Assembly: GCF_001866665.1 (NCBI RefSeq)
Contig: NZ_MLYO01000059.1
Span: forward strand, 1-64,000
Source of the DNA: Streptomyces monashensis
Lineage (GTDB): Bacteria; Actinomycetota; Actinomycetes; Streptomycetales; Streptomycetaceae
Direction of reading: 5' to 3'
DNA length: 64,000 bases
Shown: piece by piece, positions 51,478 through 59,093 of the stretch
Position numbering within the stretch: the stretch's first letter is position 1
Layout of the letters: each line of letters starts with the position of its first letter
The notes under the pieces: generated by a model
Told to the model about the DNA's origin: nothing
The model's input: only the letters and a program-made list of their open reading frames with translations
Database searches by the model: none
Position numbers and translations under genes: made by a program

Positions 51478-54400
51478 TCAGTAGTTGGGCGTCTTGCGGA
51501 GCAGGTCCTGGCGGCGGACGATCTCGGGCTCGTAGACCTGTTCGTGCCAGGCCTCCTGCTTGACCGGTTCGATGGCGATGGAGACGACGTCCTCCTTGCA
51601 GCCGAAGGCGTTGCTCACCGCCGAGGTGAGAGCGGAGAGGAGTTCCTTCTCCTGGGCGGCGCTGAGGGCGACGGGGAAGTGCTTGATGTTGATGTGGGGC
51701 ACTCCGACCTCCTGGGAGATGACGCGGGACAGGGAGACCTGGCCCGCGGGCGTGGACCTGGCATCGGTGCGCAGCCGCTCGTTGACCAGCGTGGCGAGAG
51801 CGCTGACGTGCGGCTCGCGCAGCAGTTCGTAGTGGCCGGAGGGCAGTTGGCGCACAGCGGGCGGCCGGACGGAGAAGGCGCCCTGGCGCTCGACGAAGGA
51901 GTAGTTGTCGTCGTTGGCCTTGACGAGCGTCACGGGGGCGTTCAGGCGTCGCCCGGTCAGCTCGTGGAACTCGTACGTCGGGGAGTAGGTGCGCTTGACG
52001 ATGCCGGTGACGGCCCGGACCAGTTCCGTGCCGAGGCCGGTCAGACGGCTGGTGACGAAGTCGACGAAGCTGTCCTCGTCGGTGACGGTGCGCAGGCAGT
52101 CGTCCAGCTGCCGGCCGCTGAGGGTGCCGGCGAAGACGGAGTGGAGGAGGGCGACGAAGGCCCGGTCGGTGAAGTCCGCCCGGCCCGTCGAACCGGCCGT
52201 GTCCTGCTCGCGCAGGCGCGGCATGCCCGGGGCGACGAGGAAGAGGTGCTCCACGCGCAGGCCGGCCTGCTCCATCTGCCGGGCCGCCTCGAAGGCGACG
52301 CGGGCGCCGAACGAGTAGCCGCACAGGATGTACGGGCCTTCGGGCTGGACGCTGCGGATGGCCTCGACGTCCGCCGTCGCCATCTCGCGGACCGTGGTGT
52401 AGGGGAGCTCGCCGCGGTTGATGCCGTGTGCCTGGATGCCGAGGACGGGCCGGTCCTTGCCCAGGGCGGCGGCCAGCGGGCGCAGGTTCATGGGGTAGCC
52501 GCCGAGGCCGGGCCAGCAGTGGATCGGTGTGCCGCTGCCCTCCGGCTGGAGCGGGACGAGCCGGGTGAGGGGCTGAGACGACCCGGCGTCCAGTCGGGCG
52601 GCGAGCTTCTCGACGGTGGGCGCGTCGAACAGCACCTGGAGAGGAAGCGTTTCCCCGAACGTCTTGTTCATCCGGTTGACGAGGGCCACGGCGAGCAGGG
52701 AGTTGCCTCCCAGCTCGAAGAAGTCGTCCGTGACGGAGATCTGCTCCTGCTTGAGGACGGTCTGCCAAAGATCGCGGACTCGGCGCTCGGCACGGGTGCG
52801 GGGTGCGACGAACGTCCTTGTGGCCAGGGAGAGTTCGGCGTGCTGTGAGGCCTCCAGCGCCTTGCTGTCGATCTTCCCGTTGGCGGTCAGGGGCAGCCTG
52901 TCCAGGACGACGATCCGGTTGGGCAGCATGTAGCGGGGCAGCAGTGCGGCGAGGTCCTCCTTGATCAGCTCGGCCGGTCCCTGCATGTGGACCACGTCCT
53001 CCTTCATGCCCTCGCTGCGCAGCTGTTCGTCGCTGACGCGCCCGCCGACGAAGAAGTACGACGGTCCCGTGGGCAGTCCGCAGTCGTGGAGGATCCTGTT
53101 CAGCCGCTTGGCCGCGGGCAGGTCGTTGCCGCTCTGGGAGCTGTAGCCCGACGACATGAAGCCGAGGTTCAGGCCGTTCATCTGGAGGCGCTGCAGCTTG
53201 CTGCCCAGGTCGAGATAGTGGCGCCAGGAGTCCGGGCCGGTGGCGACCAGGCTGATGCCGAGGCCTGCGCGCTCGTAGACGCGCTGGTTGATGGCGATGA
53301 CGTGCTTCTTGAGCACCAGGTCGTCCGAGATGCGCACCAGGGAGCCGTCGGCGTACCGGTACTGCCCCGCCTCCAGACCGTCGATCCGGCCCGCGTGTGC
53401 CTGGACGTAGATGTCCAGCGCGTCGGCGCTCCCGTTCGCGTCGTACGGCACGAGATCGAACGTGCCCAGGTAGTGGTCTTCCTCCCCGCAGTCGAGTCGG
53501 TGCCGGATCTCGGGCCGGTACCCGGCGGCGGCGATGCCGAGGCCGTGGGCGGGGAGCACCGCCTCGAACAGGCCGACCATGTGCCCGGCCTCGATCTCCA
53601 GGACCTCCCGTATGTTGTTGCGGTAGACCGGCTCGATCGCGCTGTGCTTGCCGAGGAAGTGGATCCTCGCCCGCGGGGCGGACTGCCGCGGGGCGGGTCC
53701 GATCAGCACCAGGTGGTGGTGGAGCGGGTGGTAGTAGTACAGGCCCGGGTCGATGCCGCCGATGCCGTCGAGTTCGAGGTACAGCTGGGTGGCGTAGAGG
53801 GAGCCGGGGGAGGCGTAGGCGTACTTGGGCAGCAGCCGCTGGTCGCTGAGGTACTGGCCGAAGTTGCGCAGGATCCCGCCGAGTTCGGCCCGGCTCAGGC
53901 TCCCCGGGGCGCGTGGGGCGACGCCCGGCCGGGCGGCCGGGGCCAGCAGGCGCAGGATGTCGTCCCGGCTGACCTGTCCGCCCTCGTAGCAGCGGTACGT
54001 CTTGCGGGCGAAGGCCAGGGCCCGCTGGCCGGGCGTGGCCTCGGCGCCGGGGAGTTCGGTCACCGGGCGGCCCGCCAGGTCCGCGGCGTCGCGGCAGCCC
54101 GCGTGCGACAGCTGGGCTCTGACCTGGAGCCTGCTGCGCTTGGACTGGTGGTGGGCGCCGTGGTTGCCCTGGTCCATCAGGGCGGCTTCCTTGGGGTTCA
54201 GCTCCACGAAGGCGACCAGGTTCTGGAAGCCGGTGGCCTCGTCGTCCCTGAGCAGGACGGCCGAGCTGCGGACCCAGTCGTGCGTCTCGATCGTCTGGCG
54301 TATCTCGTCCAGCTCGACCCGGTAGCCGCGCAGCTTGACCTGGTTGTCCGTCCGCCCGACGAACTGCACCGTCCCGTCGGCGTTGAAGTGGGCGAGGTCG

Positions 54401-55617
54401 CCGGTCCGGTACAGGCGGGCGCCGGGGACGGACGAGAAGGTGTCCTGCACGAACCTCTCGGCGGTCAGGTCGGGGCGGCCGAGGTAGCCGCGGGCCACCT
54501 GGATGCCGCCGATGTGCAGTTCGCCGATCTCGCCGACCGCCGCCTGACGGCCGGCCGCGTCCAGGACGTGGAAGGTGGTGCCGTTGACCGGCGTGCCGAT
54601 CGGCATGATCCGGGGACCGTCCTTGACCGCGACGCGGTCCACGACGAAGGCGGAGGCGTTGATGGTGCACTCGGTCGGACCGTAGAGGTTGACGAGCGAG
54701 CAGTCCGGCACGGTGTCGATGAACTGGGCGGCGAGACTGCGGGACAGCGCCTCGCCGCCGCTGAACACCTGGCGCAGCGAGCCGCACTCGGCGAAGGCCT
54801 CGGTGTCGAGGAGTGCCTGGAGGAGCGTGGGGACGCACTGGAGGGTGGTGACACCGTGCCGTTGGATCGTGGCCACGATGGCCTCGGGGTCCCGGTAGAT
54901 TCCCGGGGCACCCATCACCACGGTGCTGCCGCAGGCGGGGGCGAGGATCTCCCACTGGGCGGCGTCGAAACTCAGGGGGGTCTTCTGGAGGACCGTTTTC
55001 CCGCTGTCGACTCCGCAGGCTTCGGACAGCCAGCGCATCTGGCTGACGATGCTGCGGTGCTCGATCATCACGCCCTTCGGTTTCCCGGTGCTGCCGGACG
55101 TGTAGATGACGTACGCGAGGTCTTCCGGACGGGCCGCTTCCCAGCAATCCGGGGCTGCTGACGAAATATCCTCGACCGTATTCTCTGCCGAACGGAAGAT
55201 ATCCGAAGCGACGACCTGGACGCCGGTCGGCGACAGCTCCTCGAGGCGGGCACGCAGTAATTCCTGAGTAAGGACGACTTCCACCCCCGCGTCCGCAATC
55301 ATGTACGCGATCCGCTCCTCGGGGTATTCCGGGGAGAGCGGGACGTACGAACCGCCGGCCCAGAGGATTCCCCATACCGTGGTCATCAGCTCCAGCGAGG
55401 GCTCCATGAACACGCCGACACGGCTGCCTCTGGTCACTCCGGTGCGCCTGAGGAGGGCTCCCAGCAGCCGGCTCCGGTCCAGCAGTTGGGCGAACGTCAG
55501 GCTCCGGTCCTCGTGGACCACGGCGGGCCGGTGGGGTGCGGCACCCGCCCGTTCGGCGAGCAGCGTGGTCAGGGAGATGTCATCGCGTTGGGTGTGGGCA
55601 TTCGCGTGGGGGCTCAT
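51478..55617 (-). CDS. minA: Indigoidine/minimycin synthetase MinA/IndC with C-terminal tautomerase domain
   Basis: A 1379-residue NRPS. The adenylation domain (about 10-450 and 890-925) has YTSGSTGKPKG at 172-182 and GRTDNQVKLRGYRVELDEI near 421-439. An FMN oxidase domain (about 520-860) is inserted between A8 and A10, as in IndC/BpsA. The PCP follows with LGGNSLL (Ser973), the thioesterase with GYSFG (Ser1102), and residues about 1306-1379 form a 4-oxalocrotonate-tautomerase-like domain (HINIKHFPVALSAAQEKELL). The family activates L-glutamine, cyclises and oxidises it. BpsA is about 1280 residues, so the tail is additional. Codon 120 is TTA (55258-55260). Confidence 0.93.
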   Translation of the reverse strand: MSPHANAHTQRDDISLTTLLAERAGAAPHRPAVVHEDRSLTFAQLLDRSRLLGALLRRTGVTRGSRVGVFMEPSLELMTTVWGILWAGGSYVPLSPEYPEERIAYMIADAGVEVVLTQELLRARLEELSPTGVQVVASDIFRSAENTVEDISSAAPDCWEAARPEDLAYVIYTSGSTGKPKGVMIEHRSIVSQMRWLSEACGVDSGKTVLQKTPLSFDAAQWEILAPACGSTVVMGAPGIYRDPEAIVATIQRHGVTTLQCVPTLLQALLDTEAFAECGSLRQVFSGGEALSRSLAAQFIDTVPDCSLVNLYGPTECTINASAFVVDRVAVKDGPRIMPIGTPVNGTTFHVLDAAGRQAAVGEIGELHIGGIQVARGYLGRPDLTAERFVQDTFSSVPGARLYRTGDLAHFNADGTVQFVGRTDNQVKLRGYRVELDEIRQTIETHDWVRSSAVLLRDDEATGFQNLVAFVELNPKEAALMDQGNHGAHHQSKRSRLQVRAQLSHAGCRDAADLAGRPVTELPGAEATPGQRALAFARKTYRCYEGGQVSRDDILRLLAPAARPGVAPRAPGSLSRAELGGILRNFGQYLSDQRLLPKYAYASPGSLYATQLYLELDGIGGIDPGLYYYHPLHHHLVLIGPAPRQSAPRARIHFLGKHSAIEPVYRNNIREVLEIEAGHMVGLFEAVLPAHGLGIAAAGYRPEIRHRLDCGEEDHYLGTFDLVPYDANGSADALDIYVQAHAGRIDGLEAGQYRYADGSLVRISDDLVLKKHVIAINQRVYERAGLGISLVATGPDSWRHYLDLGSKLQRLQMNGLNLGFMSSGYSSQSGNDLPAAKRLNRILHDCGLPTGPSYFFVGGRVSDEQLRSEGMKEDVVHMQGPAELIKEDLAALLPRYMLPNRIVVLDRLPLTANGKIDSKALEASQHAELSLATRTFVAPRTRAERRVRDLWQTVLKQEQISVTDDFFELGGNSLLAVALVNRMNKTFGETLPLQVLFDAPTVEKLAARLDAGSSQPLTRLVPLQPEGSGTPIHCWPGLGGYPMNLRPLAAALGKDRPVLGIQAHGINRGELPYTTVREMATADVEAIRSVQPEGPYILCGYSFGARVAFEAARQMEQAGLRVEHLFLVAPGMPRLREQDTAGSTGRADFTDRAFVALLHSVFAGTLSGRQLDDCLRTVTDEDSFVDFVTSRLTGLGTELVRAVTGIVKRTYSPTYEFHELTGRRLNAPVTLVKANDDNYSFVERQGAFSVRPPAVRQLPSGHYELLREPHVSALATLVNERLRTDARSTPAGQVSLSRVISQEVGVPHINIKHFPVALSAAQEKELLSALTSAVSNAFGCKEDVVSIAIEPVKQEAWHEQVYEPEIVRRQDLLRKTPNY

Positions 55618-55941
55618 GGACCTCTCTTTTCCGCGGTAGCGGCATTTCCCGGGAATTCGCGCACTCGTGGTGCCCCGGGTTAATGGCTGATGGGAGGCTA
55701 GGGGGAATTTTCCGGCCAGGTCAACAAATCCTGGGTATGTTCGCGGAAGCTGATCCCGGCTTGTTAGGGAATCTATCCGGCGGTGCGGCTGCTGATTCCG
55801 GGCATGGCGTATTCCGGGCATGGCGCAGTCAATTCGCACCTCCTGCTCGGCAGGGCTGGGGAGGTGAGCAGGAGAGCTAGGATTCCGGTCGCCCTTGACG
55901 GCGCGAGCCGGTATGGAATCCGCCGTGCCGAGGAGAGCCGT
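55618..55941. promoter_or_regulatory. Control region of minA, with a 16-bp-spaced direct repeat
   Basis: A 324-bp gap between minT and minA, both on the minus strand. It contains two perfect 15-bp copies of ATTCCGGGCATGGCG at 55795-55809 and 55811-55825, about 180 bp upstream of the minA start. These are a candidate activator site. The minA ribosome binding site is GAGAGG three bases before the ATG. No -10/-35 pair is obvious. Confidence 0.5.
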
Positions 55942-57201
55942 TCAGCCGATCTGGCGGTCGCGGCCCGCGAGCAGGCCGGCTGCGATCTGCACCAGGGTCA
56001 TCACCAGGACGAAGGCCAGGGGGGCTCGCCAGCCGCCCGTGTGGCCGTAGAGCACGCCGACGACGAGCGGGCCGGGGATCGAGAGCAGGTAGCCGAAGCT
56101 CTGCACGAACCCGGAGAGGCGCACCACGGTGGCGCTGTCGCGGCCGCGCATGCTGATCATGGTCAGGGCCAGCGGGAAGGAACAGTTGGCCACGCCGAGC
56201 AGGAACGCCCACAGCCAGGGCGCGGTGGAGGCGGAGGCCCACATCCCCGCGAATCCCGCTAGGCCGCACAGGCCGATTCCCACCGCGATCCCGCTCTGGT
56301 TGCGCAGTTTTCCGGCCACGGCCGACAGTGCGAAGGACAGCGGTACGCCGAGGAGCGATGTGCCGGAGAACAGTAGCCCGGCGCTTTCCGCGGACAGCCC
56401 GGCATCGCGGAACATCTGGGGAAGCCAGCCGATGATGACGTAGGCGGAACTCGCCTGTAGCCCGAAGTAGGCGGTGAGCGCCCAGGCGGTGGGGTCGCGG
56501 GAGATCCGGCCTCGCGGGAGTGCCTGCGGTTCGCCTCCTTCGTCCACCGCACCGGCCGTCGCCCGTCTCTGGTGGCCGGAGGCGGCGAGCCAGGGCGGAA
56601 CGGCGATCGCGGCCAGGAGGGCCCAGATCCCCAGGCCGTATCGCCAGTCGCCGCCGAACGCCTCGGTGAGGGGCACGGTGACGGCGGCAGCGGTCGAGGC
56701 GCCGACGTTCAGCGCCATGGAATACAACCCCGTCACCGCGCCCACCCGGTCGGGGAAGCGCTGCTTGACGACGGCCGGGAGCAGCACGTTCGCGATGGCG
56801 ATGCCGGCCAGAGACAGGGCGGTCAATGCGACGAACAGGGCGGCGTCGGTGGCGAACGGACGCGCCACGAGTCCGGCCGTCAGCAACGCGGCGCCGGCCG
56901 CGATCGCGCCGCTCGCGCCGTAGCGCCGGGCGAGGGCGGGGGCCATGGAGCCGACGAGGGCGAAACACACGGCCGGGATGGACGTCAGCAGTCCGGCGAC
57001 CGTGCCGCTCATGGCGAGGCTGGCACGGATCTCTTCGAGGACGGGCCCGAGGCTGGTGACGCCCGGGCGCAGGTTCAGCGCCGCGATCACGAGCGCCACG
57101 AGCGTCAGTCTGCGCAGCCGTTGTGAGCGGTCGGGGGGCGCCGCCCGACCGGTGGGTAAGGCGGTGTTCTTGAGCTCTTCCTTCGTCACATGGCCGATCA
57201 T
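55942..57201 (-). CDS. minT: MFS transporter (CynX/NimT-like), MinT candidate
   Basis: A 419-residue membrane protein with about 12 hydrophobic helices. It has LALVIAALNLRPGVTSLGPV, typical of the CynX/NimT family, and LFSGTSLLGVPLSFALSAVA. Minimycin clusters include a transporter, MinT, in this position that exports the C-nucleoside. The ATG at 57201 lies in a palindrome discussed separately; a GTG at 57189 is also possible. Confidence 0.88.
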   Translation of the reverse strand: MIGHVTKEELKNTALPTGRAAPPDRSQRLRRLTLVALVIAALNLRPGVTSLGPVLEEIRASLAMSGTVAGLLTSIPAVCFALVGSMAPALARRYGASGAIAAGAALLTAGLVARPFATDAALFVALTALSLAGIAIANVLLPAVVKQRFPDRVGAVTGLYSMALNVGASTAAAVTVPLTEAFGGDWRYGLGIWALLAAIAVPPWLAASGHQRRATAGAVDEGGEPQALPRGRISRDPTAWALTAYFGLQASSAYVIIGWLPQMFRDAGLSAESAGLLFSGTSLLGVPLSFALSAVAGKLRNQSGIAVGIGLCGLAGFAGMWASASTAPWLWAFLLGVANCSFPLALTMISMRGRDSATVVRLSGFVQSFGYLLSIPGPLVVGVLYGHTGGWRAPLAFVLVMTLVQIAAGLLAGRDRQIG

Positions 57202-57223
57202 AGACTCATCCCATGACTCTATG
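57199..57223. promoter_or_regulatory. Palindrome over the minT start codon, likely GntR operator 1
   Basis: Near-perfect inverted repeat with arms CATAGACTCAT and ATGACTCTATG (10 of 11 positions complementary) around a CCC spacer. It includes the minT start codon and lies in the 67-bp gap to the divergent GntR gene. A related site is at 57258-57276. Confidence 0.65.
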
Positions 57224-57257
57224 TCTAGGGGTTCTTATGGGTTTGACGCAGGGTCAT

Positions 57258-57276
57258 ATAGTGATGGGATGACTAT
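57258..57276. promoter_or_regulatory. Palindrome over the gntR start codon, likely GntR operator 2
   Basis: Arms ATAGTGAT and ATGACTAT (7 of 8 complementary) around a GGG spacer. It overlaps the regulator's own ATG at 57269 and shares the core with operator 1, which suggests autoregulation and control of minT by the same protein. Confidence 0.65.
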
Positions 57277-57946
57277 GGATCCTGTGCGTCGCGAATCACT
57301 GTCAAACCAGGTGATTGCCCGACTTAGACGGCAGATCACCTCCGGGACCTGGCCCGTGGGTTCACGCATCCCCGCGGAGACAGAGCTCGTCGAACAGCTC
57401 GGCGTGGCGCGCAACACGGTGCGCGAGGCCGTGCGGGCCCTGGCCCATACGGGCCTGCTGGACATCCGGCACGGCTCCGGGTCCTATGTCCGGGCGACCA
57501 GCGAACTGGCCGGGATGATGCGGATCCGCTTCGAGAAGGCACACACGGACGACGTCGCCGAAGTGCGCGGCGCCCTGGAGGTCCGCGCAGCACGCCTGGC
57601 CTGCGCACACCGCACGGCGGAGGACCTGGAGCGCATGGACGCCCTGCTGTCCCAACGGGACACGGCTTGGTCGGAAGGAGATCGGGTCGCTTTCGTGAAC
57701 TCGGACGTGGCCTTTCACCTGGCCGTCGTCACCGCGTCCCACAACACGGTCCTGGCCCAGTTGCACGCGGACCTGGGCGAGGTGATCCGGGCCTCGCTCC
57801 TGGACCACTTCGGTGAGGAGCTGCGCCCCGAGCAGTTCCAGGACCACGCACGCCTCGTCGAGGCCATCCGCGGCCGCGACAGCGACAAGGCGGCCTACGA
57901 ATCCGGTTCCTACATGGACTGTGCTCCCACCCAGGAGGGCGACTGA
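57269..57946 (+). CDS. GntR/FadR-family transcriptional regulator
   Basis: A 225-residue regulator. Residues about 10-75 are the winged helix (LRRQITSGTWPVGSRIPAET, LVEQLGVARNTVREAVRALA). Residues about 90-220 are the FadR-type effector domain (VRGALEVRAARLACAHRTAE; FHLAVVTASHNTVLAQLHAD). The last dozen residues (GSYMDCAPTQEGD) look unrelated to the family and may come from flanking insertion DNA, so the C-terminus could be altered. It faces minT and minA and probably controls the min genes through the two palindromes. Confidence 0.85.
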   Translation: MTMDPVRRESLSNQVIARLRRQITSGTWPVGSRIPAETELVEQLGVARNTVREAVRALAHTGLLDIRHGSGSYVRATSELAGMMRIRFEKAHTDDVAEVRGALEVRAARLACAHRTAEDLERMDALLSQRDTAWSEGDRVAFVNSDVAFHLAVVTASHNTVLAQLHADLGEVIRASLLDHFGEELRPEQFQDHARLVEAIRGRDSDKAAYESGSYMDCAPTQEGD

Positions 57947-58198
57947 GCGATTCCGGGGGAGCGACGCGTACGGGCACGCATCATCGGCCGTGTATCCGCG
58001 GCCGAACTCGGCCTGGAGGAAGGGCTTGAACTGCGCTTCGACGAGCACGAGTGGCACCCGCTCGGCGGCGTGACGGCCGAGGTCCTCCGCTGCGGCGCCC
58101 AGTGGCTCCAGCGCTCCCTCGTCGGCCGACCGGCCGAGCCCGCCCGCGACGTCCGCCGGCCCCGCCCCGGCCAGGCAGCCGCAGGGGGCCGGTCGGTC
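57947..58198 (+). pseudogene. Fragment of an unidentified coding region
   Basis: In the frame of the GntR gene and after its stop, the translation reads VRARIIGRVSAAELGLEEGL, ELRFDEHEWHPLGG and VLRCGAQWLQRSLVG. This looks protein-like but has no start codon or family I can name. It lies between the GntR gene and the ISAs1 relic. It may be the tail of a lost gene. Confidence 0.35.
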
Positions 58199-58740
58199 CA
58201 GTCGATCGCGAAGCTGCGCAAGGTGGCCATGTTCTCCGGGCATGTTCGGTGGGGACCTTCGAGGCGTCCTCGCGGAAGGCGGTGTCCCTGACGAAGTGGA
58301 GCCGGTTTCGATGACCCACTGCGAACGAATGATCTTCGCGAGCCGCTGGGGGGAGGCTTCCCGGCTGGTCGGATCGGTGATGACGTAAACCGTCTCGCGG
58401 GTGCGCCTGCCGGTCTTCAGGCAGGTGCGGTGACGTACGCCCCGGGCGACCTGCGTGGCATGCGGGAAGCCGAGATCATCGACGGTCAGGACCTGCACTA
58501 CGCGGGTCTCCTGGCGGCCGTGTCCCTCGGTGCGGTCGGAGAACTTCGCGGTCACGTGCTTCCAGGGCAGCATGTGCAGCCGCTCGTGGAGTCCGGCCTG
58601 GTTCTTCTTCACGCACAGTGCGTAGTGCGCCTCCTTGTCCTCTACGAGGAAGCGGGCATGGCTGCGCCGGGCGTGCAGGGCATCGGCCGTCACGGTCACC
58701 CCGGTCAGGTCGAACGGGGCCAACAGGCTGGCGAGGCAGG
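58160..58740 (-). pseudogene. ISAs1-family transposase remnant
   Basis: Minus-strand fragments of a DDE transposase of the ISAs1 type: GVTVTADALHARRSHARFLV, YALCVKKNQAGLHERLHMLP, then VYVITDPTSREASPQRLAKI and IIRSQWVIE. Near 58320 the frame shifts to NRLHFVRDTAFREDASKV and near 58240 to MATLRSFAID, where similarity stops. The N-terminus and C-terminus are missing. It is inactive. Confidence 0.75.
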
Positions 58741-59093
58741 TGATTTCACATGACCGCGGAGCAGGCCATCAGGAGCATGCCCACGAACGGGTGACGTCTT
58801 CCGCGCCGGTCACGTGGATCAGGCAAGGTCGCCAGCCGGGACGACAGGCCGCCGATCACGCGGTGCTGACGCGAGGGAGACGTGACCGGACACACGGTGG
58901 CAGACTGACGACATATCGAAGCTCCGGGCGATACAGGCGACTTGGCAGGTCACCGGCATCAACGGGAGCTTCGTTGCGTGCGTGGCGGCCTGCCACCCCA
59001 TCGTCACGATGCCGTGACCAGCACGGATCCTTGATCGACAAGACCTTGAAACCGCCCTGGGGGGCGTAGATCGCAGACATGACGTACCGTCAG
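58741..59093. other. Gene-free stretch
   Basis: About 350 bp between the ISAs1 relic and the CHAT gene. A minus-strand ORF (58856-59080) and a frame overlapping it have no motif I recognise; they may be further mobile-element debris. Nothing else is seen. Confidence 0.4.

Noticed and set aside
51443..55375. 1310-codon minus-strand open frame overlapping minA
   Set aside because: Low-complexity Arg/Pro/Gly translation. The minA frame has all NRPS motifs.
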